NCBI RefSeq assembly: GCF_030412915.1
Contig: NZ_JAUHJR010000006.1
Location: forward strand, 1-64,000
Reading direction: 5' to 3'
DNA: 64,000 nucleotides
Origin: Nocardioides abyssi
GTDB lineage: Bacteria; Actinomycetota; Actinomycetes; Propionibacteriales; Nocardioidaceae
The first letter of the stretch is position 1. Every line of letters begins with the position of its first letter. Positions 36,313 to 46,322 of this stretch are shown here, in pieces. The notes beneath the pieces were generated by a model. The model was not told the origin of the DNA. It made no database searches and saw only the letters and a list, made by a program, of their open reading frames with translations. Both the position numbers and the translations under genes were made by a program.

Positions 36313-37665
36313 GTGACCACCGACCACCGCGCCGACCCCCGCAGCGCGGACGACTCCCGACGCGTGTCCCTGCTGCTCGGCCTGCTCTTCGGCGTGGCCG
36401 GCATGGGCTCGTCCTCGGCCGCGGTCGCGCTGCCGCTCATGGGCGGCGACCTGGGGGTCGACGTCGGGATGGCGACGTGGTCGATCAGCCTCTACGCGCT
36501 GATGCTCGCCGTGACGACCGCGGTCTACGGCCGGATCTCCGACCTCGTCGGGATCAAGCTGCCGCTGCTCGTCGGCATCGGCCTGATGACGGCCGGCGCG
36601 CTGGTGGCGGCGTTCGCTCCGACGTACGGCGTCCACCTCGGCGGCCGCCTCTTCCAGGGCGCCGGCGCGGCTGCCGTGCCGACGCTGGGGGTGGCGGCGC
36701 TGAGCGCGCGGTACGACGGCGAGGTCAAGGGCCTCGCCCTCGGTCGCCTCGCGGGGATGGCCGCCGCGGTCTCCTGCCTCGGCCCGCTGGCCGGCGGGCT
36801 CGTCGAGCACGCCTTCGGGTGGCGGGTCGTGATGGCGCTGCCGATCCTCGGCATCCTGGTCGTGCCGTTCCTGTGGCGCGCGCTCACCGGCGAGGGCAGC
36901 GGCGCCAGCCTCGACGTGCTCGGCGCGATCCTCGTCGCCGCGACCGCCGCCGGCCTCGTGCTGCTCGTGCAGTCGCCCTCGACCGGCCTGGTGGTCGCGC
37001 TCGTCGGCGTGCTCTTGATGGTGCTCGGCACGCCCCTGGTCGTGCTGCGCGTACGCCGCCGCCCGCACGGCTTCCTCCCGCTGGCCGTCATCCGCAACCC
37101 CACGGTCGTGCGCAGCGCGGTCGCGGCGGCGGCCGTGCCCGCCGCGTGGTTCGGGCTGCTCGTCTCGGTGCCGGCCGTGCTCGTCGACCACGGTTGGGCC
37201 GCGTGGGAGGTGGGCCTGCTGCTCGTGCCGAGCGCGGTCGTCGCGCTCTTCGTGCCGCGGGTCGCCGGGCCGCTGCTGACCCGCGTCGGCGGGCCGGCCG
37301 CGCTGGCCATCGCCGGCGTGACCGCGTCGCTGGCGCTCGTGCTCGCCGCCATCGGCACCGCGGCCGCCTCGGCCGTCGTGCTCGGCGTGGCGGTCGTGCT
37401 GGTGACGATGGCCTTCGGGCTCGGCCAGCCCGCGCTCACCGCGTCCGTCGGCGACGCCGTCGAGCTCGACGTGCGGGGTGTGGCGCTCGGCGTCGCCACC
37501 CTGCTCTTCCTCGTCGGCGGGTCGGTCGGCTCCGCCGTCGTCGGCGGCATCGGCGACGCCATCGGGGCGCCGGGTGCGCTCGGCATCCTGGCCGCGCTGC
37601 CGCTGCTCGGGCTGGTCGCGTTGATCCCCGAGCTCAAGCGGTTCGCCGCGGTCGTCGCGGACTGA
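36313..37665 (+). CDS. major facilitator superfamily transporter
   Basis: A 450-residue polytopic membrane protein with about 12-14 helices. The motif YGRISDLVGIKLPLLVGIGLM matches the MFS motif A loop between helices 2 and 3, and GRLFQGAGAAAVPTLGVAAL resembles the DHA2-type (14-helix) drug exporter motif. The substrate is unknown. GTG 36313 is chosen with GTCCGG upstream, weak. A cluster of family-A repeats follows the stop. Confidence 0.85.
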   Translation: MTTDHRADPRSADDSRRVSLLLGLLFGVAGMGSSSAAVALPLMGGDLGVDVGMATWSISLYALMLAVTTAVYGRISDLVGIKLPLLVGIGLMTAGALVAAFAPTYGVHLGGRLFQGAGAAAVPTLGVAALSARYDGEVKGLALGRLAGMAAAVSCLGPLAGGLVEHAFGWRVVMALPILGILVVPFLWRALTGEGSGASLDVLGAILVAATAAGLVLLVQSPSTGLVVALVGVLLMVLGTPLVVLRVRRRPHGFLPLAVIRNPTVVRSAVAAAAVPAAWFGLLVSVPAVLVDHGWAAWEVGLLLVPSAVVALFVPRVAGPLLTRVGGPAALAIAGVTASLALVLAAIGTAAASAVVLGVAVVLVTMAFGLGQPALTASVGDAVELDVRGVALGVATLLFLVGGSVGSAVVGGIGDAIGAPGALGILAALPLLGLVALIPELKRFAAVVAD

Positions 37666-37675
37666 GGGCGTCCCC

Positions 37676-37903
37676 GCTGGTCGAGCAGCGAGCTCCGGCG
37701 CGCACCCGCAGGTCGAGCAGCGAGCGCCAGCCGGTGGGTTGAGGAGGCGCGCCAGCGCCGTCTCGAAACCGAGCGTCGTCGAGACCCGGTGACCGTGGTC
37801 GCGGCCCTGCGTCTCTCGCCGGGTCTCGTCAACGGTCGGCGCCGGGGCCTCCCTGCTCGACCAACGGGTGGCCCGGCGGCCCTCCCTGCTCGACCAGCGG
37901 ACC
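37676..37903. repeat. composite family-A repeat cluster
   Basis: It holds GCTGGTCGAGCAGCGAGC modules (37676 and about 37711), the core copy 37731-37771 inverted relative to 34862-34902, a GTCGAGACCCGGTGACCG module, a CCCTGCG...GGGTCTCGTCAACG module and two CTCCCTGCTCGACCAACGGG-type copies near 37851 and 37883. It fills the whole gap between the convergent MFS and SGNH-like genes. Confidence 0.88.
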
Positions 37904-37904
37904 G

Positions 37905-38597
37905 TCAGGCGGTGAGGTCGAGGCGGCGGAGGGTGTCGGCGAGGCGGCGGGCGACGTAGTCGTTGCCGGCGGGGCTGGCGCCACCCTCCTCGGAGCGGAG
38001 GTCGGGCTGGTCGGTGCGGCCGGTGCCGGCCCAGCCCGCGGCGACCGGGTCGACGGCGTACCCGTCGTGGTCCTCGACCACCTCGGTGACGATCCCGGCG
38101 AGGTCGCCGGTGAGCGGGCCCTCCTGGGCGAGGGTCCACGGCACGACCTGGACCAGACCGGCGTCGGGGAACGTCTCGCGCAGGGCGTCGAGGTAGGTGT
38201 CCATCGCGGCGCGGAGGTTGGGCCCGTCGACCAGGCGCACGTCGTTGCGGCCGGCGTCGACGACCACGACGTCGGGCTCGACGCCGGAGTCGGCGATCGC
38301 GGCGAGCCGGTCGGCGAGGCGTTCACCCGGGTCGCCGGCGACGAAGCCGACGCCCTCGGCGGCCTCGACGACGCACTCCCAGCCGAGGCGGTCGGCGGTG
38401 GGGCAGGCGTAACCGGTGGTGTACCCGTCGCCGAGCCACAGCGAGACCGGCTCCTCGGCGGGCTCCGACGAGGACGAGGGGGAGGCGGAGGCCGACGGAG
38501 CCGTGGACCGGGCGGCCGCGGGGTCGGTCACCGAGCCGGCGTCGACCTCGACGCGGTCCTGCCAGTCGACGTACGCCCAGGCGGTCCCCACGACCAC
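37905..38597 (-). CDS. SGNH/GDSL hydrolase-like exported protein, key residues replaced
   Basis: A 230-residue protein with an N-terminal membrane helix and a Ser/Pro linker (SASASPSSSSEPAEEP). The SGNH scaffold is recognisable: block I VSLWLGDGYTTGYACP, block III VVVDAGRNDVRLV and PDAGLVQVVPWTL. In block I Gly replaces the nucleophile Ser of GDS, and the C-terminal DxxH is absent (SPAGNDYVARRLADTL), so it is probably not an esterase. GTG 38597 is the only ATG/GTG start, but the hydrophobic helix appears to extend upstream in frame, so a rarer start codon is possible. Confidence 0.65.
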   Translation of the reverse strand: MVVGTAWAYVDWQDRVEVDAGSVTDPAAARSTAPSASASPSSSSEPAEEPVSLWLGDGYTTGYACPTADRLGWECVVEAAEGVGFVAGDPGERLADRLAAIADSGVEPDVVVVDAGRNDVRLVDGPNLRAAMDTYLDALRETFPDAGLVQVVPWTLAQEGPLTGDLAGIVTEVVEDHDGYAVDPVAAGWAGTGRTDQPDLRSEEGGASPAGNDYVARRLADTLRRLDLTA

Positions 38598-38683
38598 GAA
38601 GGCCGCGAGCAGCAGGACGAGGACGCCGGACAGACGTGAGAGCGCGGCCGAACGGTACTGCCGTGTCTGCCACAGTTGCTCGC

Positions 38684-39607
38684 GTGCAGGTGGGGATGCA
38701 GGTGGGGATGACGCTGCCGGTCATGGAACCGGACCTCTGGGACGACGGCGCGCGCACGCTGGAGGCGTGGGCGCGGGCGGTCGACGAGGGCCCGTTCAGC
38801 ACGCTGTGCTTCGGCGAGCGGATGGCCTTCGACAACCCCGAGACGCTCACGCTGCTCGGCGCGGTCGCGGCCTGGACCAGCCGGGTGCGCCTCGCGACGA
38901 CGGTGGTCGTCCCGCAGCTGCACGACCCCGTCCTGCTCGCGAAGTCGCTGGCCACCGGCGACCAGCTCTGCGCGGGCCGGCTCAGCGTCGGGCTCGGGGT
39001 CGGTGGGCGCGAGGAGGACTACCGCGTCGTCGGCGCCGACCTCGGCACGCAGACCATGCGCGAGATGGCCGAGCGGGCCGAGGTGCTCAAGGCCGTGTGG
39101 CGTGGCGACCTGGTCGCCGGGGCGACGCGCCGCATCGGGCCGCCGCCGGCGCAGGAGGGCGGGCCGGAGCTGCTGGTCGGCTCCATGGGTCCGCGGACGA
39201 TCCGCCACGCGGCCCGCTGGGCCGACGGCCTCGCCGGCGTCACGCTCGACGTCGACCCCGCCGGCGTACGCCGCCTCTTCGACCTCGCCGAGGACGCCTG
39301 GGCCGAGGCGGGCAAGGACCGGCCGCGGCTGACGACGTCGTTCTGGTTCGCCCTCGACGACGGCAGCGGCGGTGCCCAGGACGGCGGGGCGCGCGCGCAG
39401 GTCCACCGCCACCTGCGCCACTACATGAGCTGGCTGCCGGCCGACCTGGTCGACGCGATGGCGCCGACGACCGGGTTCGCCGGGACGCCAGCGCAGCTGC
39501 GCGAGGTGCTGCAGCGGTTCGAGGACATCGGCACCGACGAGGTCCACCTCATCCCCACCGGGTCCGACGTCGCCCAGGTCGCGGCGGTCGCGGAGCTGCT
39601 CGGATGA
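38684..39607 (+). CDS. LLM-class, probably F420-dependent, oxidoreductase
   Basis: A luciferase-like monooxygenase-fold enzyme of about 307 residues. Seen: CFGERMAFDNPETLTLLGAV, RLATTVVVPQLHDPVLLAKSL, GRLSVGLGVGGREEDYRVVG and ELLVGSMGPRTIRHAARWADG, all typical of the actinobacterial F420-binding branch. The substrate is unknown. The start is ambiguous because the 12-bp unit CAGGTGGGGATG is tandemly duplicated: GTG 38684, ATG 38696 and ATG 38708 are all possible. The stop overlaps the rhomboid start (ATGA). Confidence 0.85.
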   Translation: MQVGMQVGMTLPVMEPDLWDDGARTLEAWARAVDEGPFSTLCFGERMAFDNPETLTLLGAVAAWTSRVRLATTVVVPQLHDPVLLAKSLATGDQLCAGRLSVGLGVGGREEDYRVVGADLGTQTMREMAERAEVLKAVWRGDLVAGATRRIGPPPAQEGGPELLVGSMGPRTIRHAARWADGLAGVTLDVDPAGVRRLFDLAEDAWAEAGKDRPRLTTSFWFALDDGSGGAQDGGARAQVHRHLRHYMSWLPADLVDAMAPTTGFAGTPAQLREVLQRFEDIGTDEVHLIPTGSDVAQVAAVAELLG

Positions 39608-40200
39608 GCCAGCGGTCCCGCGACGACGTCGGCGGCACCTGGGCGCGGGCCGCCGTGCTCAGCATCGGGTTCGTGGCGCTGCTGTGGGCGATCGAGGTGC
39701 TCGACGCGGTCTGGTCGCGCGACCTCGATGCTTACGGCGTCCGCCCCCGCGACCAGGACGGGCTGCTCGGCGTGGTGCTCGCGCCGGTGCTGCACGCCGG
39801 GTGGGACCACCTGTCCGGCAACACGGTCCCGGTGCTGGTGCTGGCCTTCCTCGTGCTCGTCGGCGGCACCGGTCGTGGGCTCGCCGCGACGGCCGTCATC
39901 TGGCTGGTCGGCGGGTTCGGTGTGTGGCTGACCGCGCCGACCCTGTCGATCCACCTCGGCGCGAGCGTCCTGGTCTTCGGTTGGCTGGTCTACCTCATCG
40001 TCCGCGGCGCCTTCACCCGCAGCGCGGGCGAGATCATCCTGGGGATCGTGCTGTTCCTGGCCTACGGCGGCCTGCTGCTCGGCGTGCTGCCCGGGCAACC
40101 CGGGGTGTCGTGGCAGGGCCACCTCTTCGGCGCGGTCGGCGGTGCGCTGGCCGCGGCGTGGGTCGACCGGCGCGACCACGTCGCCCGCCCTAGGCTCTGA
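39604..40200 (+). CDS. rhomboid-family intramembrane serine protease
   Basis: A 198-residue six-helix membrane protein. The rhomboid features are LHAGWDHLSGNTVPVLVL (His and Asn of the oxyanion region), the nucleophile in HLGASVLVFGWLVYL (GAS in place of GxSG) and the catalytic His in WQGHLFGAVGG. Rhomboids cleave membrane-anchored proteins within or near the membrane. No substrate can be named. It is translationally coupled to the upstream LLM enzyme and followed by two membrane/coiled-coil genes. Confidence 0.85.
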   Translation: MSQRSRDDVGGTWARAAVLSIGFVALLWAIEVLDAVWSRDLDAYGVRPRDQDGLLGVVLAPVLHAGWDHLSGNTVPVLVLAFLVLVGGTGRGLAATAVIWLVGGFGVWLTAPTLSIHLGASVLVFGWLVYLIVRGAFTRSAGEIILGIVLFLAYGGLLLGVLPGQPGVSWQGHLFGAVGGALAAAWVDRRDHVARPRL

Positions 40201-40204
40201 CCCC

Positions 40205-40846
40205 GTGCGCTCGGACTGGCTGCCCATCTCGGCGGCGATGCTCGTCACCGGGGCGATGGCACTGGCGCTCGGCCGCCTGGTCGGCGACTTCGGCGGCACC
40301 TCCGCGCAGACGCTGCGCGGCGTGCAGGCGGACGACGGTCGGTGGCTGGCCGTGGCGGTCGTCTACTTCCTCGCGGCCGCCTGCCTGACCCTCGGCCTGC
40401 CGGCGGTGCTCGAGCTGCTGCGCGGCGGCGGTCGGTACGTCGGTGGCGCGGGCGTCGTGTCGCTGGCGATCGGCTTCCTGGGCCTGGCCGGCTTCTCGAT
40501 GCTCATCGTCTCCTTCCGCGCGCTCATCGTCAGCGGCTCGGTCGACACCGGCGTGCTCGCGGCAGCCACCGAGGAGTCGGGCCTCGCGATCTTCCTGCGC
40601 GGCTGGCTGGTCGCGATCCTGCTCGGCGAGCTGCTGCTGGCCGCCGGGCTGCTCCGCGCCGGCCCGCTGCTCGTGCCGCGCTGGATCCCGGCCCTGCTCG
40701 CCGTCCACCTCGCCGCCGTCGCGGTCGGCACCGCGCTCCCGCCCGAGGTCGCCCGCCTCGCGGTCGTGCTGCTCGCCGTCGCGCTGGCCGGCATCGGCAT
40801 CACCGCCGCCCGTCCCCACCGCCACCCCTCGGGAGCCCGCTCATGA
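40205..40846 (+). CDS. polytopic membrane protein of unknown function
   Basis: A 213-residue protein with about six hydrophobic segments (WLPISAAMLVTGAMALALG; VAVVYFLAAACLTLGLPAVL; GVVSLAIGFLGLAGFSMLIV; AILLGELLLAAGLL; and two near the C-terminus). Conserved families were not recognised. GTG 40205 lies four bases after the rhomboid stop, and the stop overlaps the next ATG (ATGA), so it belongs to one operon 38684-41805. Confidence 0.65.
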   Translation: MRSDWLPISAAMLVTGAMALALGRLVGDFGGTSAQTLRGVQADDGRWLAVAVVYFLAAACLTLGLPAVLELLRGGGRYVGGAGVVSLAIGFLGLAGFSMLIVSFRALIVSGSVDTGVLAAATEESGLAIFLRGWLVAILLGELLLAAGLLRAGPLLVPRWIPALLAVHLAAVAVGTALPPEVARLAVVLLAVALAGIGITAARPHRHPSGARS

Positions 40847-41805
40847 CCGACGACCGCCTCGCCGCCCTGGACGCCGACCTCGTCGAGGCCGAGCGCGACC
40901 TCGCCGAGCACCGCCGGCTCACCGGCCGCCTGGGTCGGGCCGAGGCCGCGGTGGCCGCGGCCACCCAGGAGCTCGGCTTCCGCAAGGGCCGACTGCGCGA
41001 GGAGACGGCCGACGTCGCGAAGCTCGAGTCGTTCAGCCCCACCCGCATCTGGGCCGGCCTGACCGGCCGACGCGAGACCGACCTCGACCGAGAGCGGGCC
41101 GAGCAGCAGGCCGCGGAGTACGCCGTCGCGGAGGCCGAGGCCGCCCGCGACCGCGCTCGGGCCGAGGTGGCGCAGACCCAGCAGGCGCTGCGGGCCGTCG
41201 CGGACGCCGACGTACGCCGCCGGCGGGCCCTGACCGCCAAGGAGGACCACCTCCGCGCCGCCGGCCACCCCGCCGGTGGCGAGCTCGACGAGCTGGCGGC
41301 CACGACCGGGGCGGGGCGCTCGGCGCTCGGTGAGCTCCAGGAGGCCGGCGCGGCCGCCGACGCGGCGCTCGCCCGGCTGCAGGCGGCCGCGGACCTGCTC
41401 GGCTCGGCGCAGAGCTGGTCGACCGCCGACACGTTCCTCGGCGGCGGGATGGTGACCGACCTGGTCAAGTACGACCGGATGGACGGCGCCCAGCGACTCA
41501 TGCGCGAGGCCGACGTCGCGCTGAAGCGGCTCTCCACCGAGCTGGCCGACGTGGGGATGAGCGCGGTCGGGGGGATCGAGGTCACCGAGCTCGCCCGCGC
41601 GTTCGACGTGTGGTTCGACAACATCTTCAGCGACTGGTCGGTGCGCAACCGGATCGCCGAGGCCGCCGACCGGGTCGCCCGCACCTCGGCCGCCGTCGCG
41701 CGCGTCCGCGAGGAGCTCCGTGACCGCGTCGTGCGCCAGCAGGTCGAGCTCGACCTGCTCGCCGCCCGGCGCGAGGAGCTGCTGGGCGGGTCGTCATCCG
41801 GGTAG
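40843..41805 (+). CDS. coiled-coil protein of unknown function
   Basis: A 320-residue soluble protein dominated by long helices: LVEAERDLAEHRRLTGRLG, RERAEQQAAEYAVAEAEAAR, RARAEVAQTQQALRAVADAD. A central conserved-looking segment (ADTFLGGGMVTDLVKYDRMD) lies between the coils. VWFDNIFSDWSVRNRIAEA precedes a final coil. No family is named. The stop codon lies inside a hairpin (41799-41865) shared with the convergent gene. Confidence 0.65.
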   Translation: MTDDRLAALDADLVEAERDLAEHRRLTGRLGRAEAAVAAATQELGFRKGRLREETADVAKLESFSPTRIWAGLTGRRETDLDRERAEQQAAEYAVAEAEAARDRARAEVAQTQQALRAVADADVRRRRALTAKEDHLRAAGHPAGGELDELAATTGAGRSALGELQEAGAAADAALARLQAAADLLGSAQSWSTADTFLGGGMVTDLVKYDRMDGAQRLMREADVALKRLSTELADVGMSAVGGIEVTELARAFDVWFDNIFSDWSVRNRIAEAADRVARTSAAVARVREELRDRVVRQQVELDLLAARREELLGGSSSG

Positions 41806-41865
41806 TCCGGCACGCCTCGGTCCTTTCCGGCTGACCAAAGGGCGCGCTCGTGCCGGACTATCCCG
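41799..41865. terminator. family-B hairpin between convergent genes
   Basis: Left arm CGGGTAGTCCGGCACG (41799-41814) pairs with CGTGCCGGACTATCCCG (41849-41865), one bulged base. It contains the stop codon of the coiled-coil gene and ends 8 bases from the stop of the LLM gene on the other strand. It is a diverged member of the hairpin family at 43.0, 50.6 and 50.7 kb. Confidence 0.72.
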
Positions 41866-41872
41866 ACAGGGG

Positions 41873-42859
41873 TCAGGCCAGGGCGCGGGCGAGGGCGGCG
41901 ACCTGGTCGAGCGGGGCGTCGTACCCGGGGAAGTAGGCGCACACCCGGTCGGCCACGTCGCCGAAGCGGCGGAGGAGCTCGGCGGCGCACTCCTCGGGCG
42001 TGCCGACGACGGCGAGCGTGTGGAGCATGTCGTCGGTGACCAGGTCCATCATCGAGGCGATGTCGCCGACCTTGGAGAGCCGGTTGAGCTCGGGCTGCAC
42101 CTCGCCCCAGCCCTCGACGTCGAGGACGGGTCGGTACGCCGGCGTGGAGCCGTAGAAGGCCAGCAGCCCGCGGACGCCGAGCGCGGCGGCGTGCTGCTCC
42201 TCGGGCGTGCGGCCCATCGCGACGATCGCCTGCGGGAAGACGCGGAAGGTCGGCGAGGCCGGGGTGCCGAGCGCGGGCAGCGTGCGCTCGCGGAAGTGCC
42301 GGTGGCTGTGGAACGGCATCACCAGCAACCCGTCGGCCACCTCGCCGGCGGTCCGGGTCATCAGCGGGCCGAGCGCGCCGAGCAGCACCGGCGGCGGGCC
42401 GAACGGGTTCGGCCCGGGCACGAACGTCGGCGGCATCAGCGTGTGCCGGGTGTGCTCGCCGCGGAAGTCCAGCCGCGTGCCGTCCTGCCACGAGGTCAGG
42501 ATCGCCTTGACCGCGAGCACGATCTCCCGCATCCGGGCGGCGGGGGGCGACCAGGTGGCGCCGTAGCGGTTCTCCACGTGCGGCTTGATCTGCGAGCCCA
42601 GCCCGAGGCGGAACCGGCCGCCCGACATCAGCTGCAGGTCCCACGCGGTGTGCGCGAGGTGCATCGGGCTGCGCGGCATCGCGATCGCCACGTTGGTCAT
42701 CAGGTCGGTCTCGACGACCCCGGCCGCGGCCGCCAGCGGCAGGAACACGTCGTGCGGGCCCTCGAAGGTGAACAGGCCCGCCACGCCGGCCTCCACCAGC
42801 TCGCGGGCGCGGTCGGCCGCGCGGTCGGGCCGGGCGTCGAGCTGGACGTCGAGCAGCAT
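41873..42859 (-). CDS. LLM-class, probably F420-dependent, oxidoreductase
   Basis: A 328-residue luciferase-like protein different from that at 38684. Seen: GVAGLFTFEGPHDVFLPLAA, NVAIAMPRSPMHLAHTAWDL, GGRFRLGLGSQIKPHVENRY and RYGATWSPPAARMREIVLAV, hallmarks of the F420-dependent subfamily with this HxxNRxG loop. The substrate is unknown. ATG 42859 is preceded by GAGAGGG. The LacI regulator lies upstream beyond a hairpin repeat. Confidence 0.88.
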   Translation of the reverse strand: MLLDVQLDARPDRAADRARELVEAGVAGLFTFEGPHDVFLPLAAAAGVVETDLMTNVAIAMPRSPMHLAHTAWDLQLMSGGRFRLGLGSQIKPHVENRYGATWSPPAARMREIVLAVKAILTSWQDGTRLDFRGEHTRHTLMPPTFVPGPNPFGPPPVLLGALGPLMTRTAGEVADGLLVMPFHSHRHFRERTLPALGTPASPTFRVFPQAIVAMGRTPEEQHAAALGVRGLLAFYGSTPAYRPVLDVEGWGEVQPELNRLSKVGDIASMMDLVTDDMLHTLAVVGTPEECAAELLRRFGDVADRVCAYFPGYDAPLDQVAALARALA

Positions 42860-43046
42860 CGGGTCAGACCCTCTCGGCCGGGGTGTCGGTGTGGGCGCCG
42901 GTCTCGGTAGGGGTCGTCGCGAGCGCACGCAGCCCGTCGAGGTGGTCCACCCGTCCGCGCACCGGGGGACCGTAGCGGGCCGGGCCACCCGTGGTCCATC
43001 GATCCGACCGCTGGTCGGTCGGGCCTGTGGATGACCGGGCCGCTGG

Positions 43047-43114
43047 CGGGGTAGTCCGTGACGTTCGGCAGGTGTTTCGGCCGGATCGCCTGCGGAACGT
43101 CACGGACTACCCCG
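43047..43114. repeat. family-B hairpin, perfect 20-bp stem
   Basis: Left arm CGGGGTAGTCCGTGACGTTC (43047-43066) and its exact complement (43095-43114). The loop contains GGCAGGTGTTTCGG, also found in the copy at 50573. It lies between two genes of the same strand (LacI regulator and LLM enzyme), so it could terminate the former. No gene is seen in the rest of 42860-43147. Confidence 0.85.
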
Positions 43115-43147
43115 ACCGCCGTGGCGAGGGGCCCGCGTGCCGGAAGG

Positions 43148-44158
43148 TCAGGCCGAGACCCGCCGCACGAGCGTAGGCGGCAGGAGGACGGGGTCGGGGA
43201 CGGCGCCGGGGTCGTCGAGGCGGGCGAGCAGCAGGCGGGTGGCGCGCTCGGCGAGGTCGCCGGCGGGGTTGACGACGGTGGTGAGCGGGGGCGTGCAGTG
43301 GTCGGCGCCGAGGTCGTCGTACCCCACCACCGCCACGTCGTCCGGCACCCGCCGCCCGGCCGCGGCCAGCGCACGGAGCGCGCCGCGGGCCATCAGGTCG
43401 GAGGCGACGAAGAGGCCGTCGAGGTCGGGGTACGCCGCGAGCAGCCGCGCGCACGCCACCTCGCCGCTGGCCTCGGTGAAGTCGCCGTGGTCGACCGGCC
43501 CGTCGTCCATGCCGGCGGCGGCGAGCGCCGCGAGGTGCCCGGCCAGCCGGTCCTGGCCGGCAGCCATGTCGACCGGCCCGCCGACGTGCCCGATCCGCCG
43601 GCAGCCGCGCTCGAGCAGCAGCTCGGTGGCCAGCCGTGCGCCGGCGACGTTGTCGGTGTCGGCCCAGGCGACCCGGTCCGCGCCGACGATCGGCCGGCCG
43701 ACGAACGCGCACGGCAGCCCGAGCGCGCCGAGGTGCTCGGCCAGCAGGTCGCTGCGGTGGTGGGAGACGACGATCGCGCCGTCGACGTGCCCGCCGCGCA
43801 GGTACCGCAGCGTCCGGTCCTCCTCCTCGCCCGGCCGCGCGAGCAGCAGCACCAGCTGCAGGTCGCGCTCGGCGAGCACCCGGTTGACCGCGGTCAGCGT
43901 GCGGCCGAAGAACGGGTCGGAGAAGACCCGGTCGTCCGGCTCGGGGACCACCACCGCCACCGAGTCCGTACGCCGCGTGGCGAGCGAGCGGGCGGCCGGG
44001 TTCGCGACGTACCCGAGGTCGCGCACCGCCGCCGCGACCGCCTCCCGCGCCCGGTCGCTCACGCGGGTGCTGCCGTTGACCGCGCGGGACGCGGTGGCCC
44101 GCGAGACCCCCGCGCGCCGGGCGACCTCGTCGAGCGTCGGCGTACCCGCGGCGTCCAC
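43148..44158 (-). CDS. LacI-family transcriptional regulator
   Basis: A 336-residue repressor with an N-terminal LacI HTH (PTLDEVARRAGVSRATASRA, then VNGSTRVSDRAREAV and the hinge LGYVANPAARSL) and a periplasmic-binding-protein-like sugar domain (DSVAVVVPEP; DGAIVVSHHRSD; GYDDLGADHCTPPLTTV). GTG 44158 is chosen; a TTG three codons upstream is possible. It lies just downstream of the GH1 gene on the same strand, and a LacI-type operator precedes GH1, so it likely controls beta-glucoside use, like CebR. Confidence 0.93.
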   Translation of the reverse strand: MDAAGTPTLDEVARRAGVSRATASRAVNGSTRVSDRAREAVAAAVRDLGYVANPAARSLATRRTDSVAVVVPEPDDRVFSDPFFGRTLTAVNRVLAERDLQLVLLLARPGEEEDRTLRYLRGGHVDGAIVVSHHRSDLLAEHLGALGLPCAFVGRPIVGADRVAWADTDNVAGARLATELLLERGCRRIGHVGGPVDMAAGQDRLAGHLAALAAAGMDDGPVDHGDFTEASGEVACARLLAAYPDLDGLFVASDLMARGALRALAAAGRRVPDDVAVVGYDDLGADHCTPPLTTVVNPAGDLAERATRLLLARLDDPGAVPDPVLLPPTLVRRVSA

Positions 44159-44227
44159 GGCGCTCAACCTAGCGGCGCCCGACCCGCACCCGCGCCGACA
44201 CCCGACCGCGCCCCGCCCACGCTCACG

Positions 44228-45685
<1,458 letters not shown>

Positions 45686-45704
45686 GCGCCCACCCTAGAC
45701 GGGA

Positions 45705-45718
45705 TGGAAGCGCTTCCA
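45705..45718. promoter_or_regulatory. LacI-type operator TGGAAGCGCTTCCA upstream of the GH1 gene
   Basis: A perfect 14-bp palindrome 19 bases before the ATG. Its form is that of CebR-like operators (TGGGAGCGCTCCCA in Streptomyces, recalled), with the central CG pair that LacI proteins intercalate. It is the likely binding site of the regulator at 43148-44158. Confidence 0.78.
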
Positions 45719-45863
45719 CCATGGATCCACCATGCGCCTGCAATGGATCCAGCCTGCGTCCACGACCGGTCCGCCGGTGGACGGGTGTTTCGACGCGCCC
45801 CGCCGCGGGCAGTCCGGGGGACAACACCGTCCGGCGCACCGGGCGTTCGCGAAGGAGGCCCAC

Positions 45864-46322
45864 GTGGGCGAGCTGCAGATCGACATCCCCCGGCTCTACC
45901 GGGCCGGCAAGGTGGACGTCCCCGAGGAGGCCGCCCACCTCGCGGAGATCTCCGCGGACCTCTTCGACGCGCTCGGGACGTTCAACGTCATGACGGCGCA
46001 GGCCGGCGACCCGGCTGCGTGGCGTCGGCTGCTCAAGGTCGGCGGCGAGGTCTACGAGGAGATCCGCGAGACCGTGCTCGACCTCAACAACATCGGCGTC
46101 GCCCTCATCAAGACCGCCGACCACTTCGTGGAGACCGACGCCGACGCGCGCCGGCAGTACGACGGCATGGGCCGCCACCTCAAGGACGTCGACCCGCGGC
46201 CGGCCGACGTGCCACCCGAGATGGACTCCTTCCACGAGCCCGGCGCCAACGACAGCGAGGGCAGCCGGATCGAGAGCACGCCCGACCCGACCGAGCCGAC
46301 GCTGCCGGAGGCCGTGTCGTGA
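45864..46322 (+). CDS. helical ESX/WXG-like protein of unknown function
   Basis: A 152-residue protein. The first 100 residues or so are helical (EEAAHLAEISADLFDALGTF, then GDPAAWRRLLKVGGEVYEEI and LNNIGVALIKTADHFVETDA), with a Trp in the middle as in WXG-type hairpins. The C-terminal 40 residues are Pro/Glu-rich and disordered. No secretion YxxxD/E motif is evident. GTG 45864 has a strong GAAGGAGG ribosome site. It is coupled to the next gene by a GTGA overlap, so the two products probably act together. Confidence 0.6.
   Translation: MGELQIDIPRLYRAGKVDVPEEAAHLAEISADLFDALGTFNVMTAQAGDPAAWRRLLKVGGEVYEEIRETVLDLNNIGVALIKTADHFVETDADARRQYDGMGRHLKDVDPRPADVPPEMDSFHEPGANDSEGSRIESTPDPTEPTLPEAVS

Noticed and set aside
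43115-43800. Very long plus-strand frame running from 43.1 to 47.4 kb
   Set aside because: Only its last third (46319-47443) is a real gene; the rest is the shadow of the LacI and GH1 genes on the minus strand.
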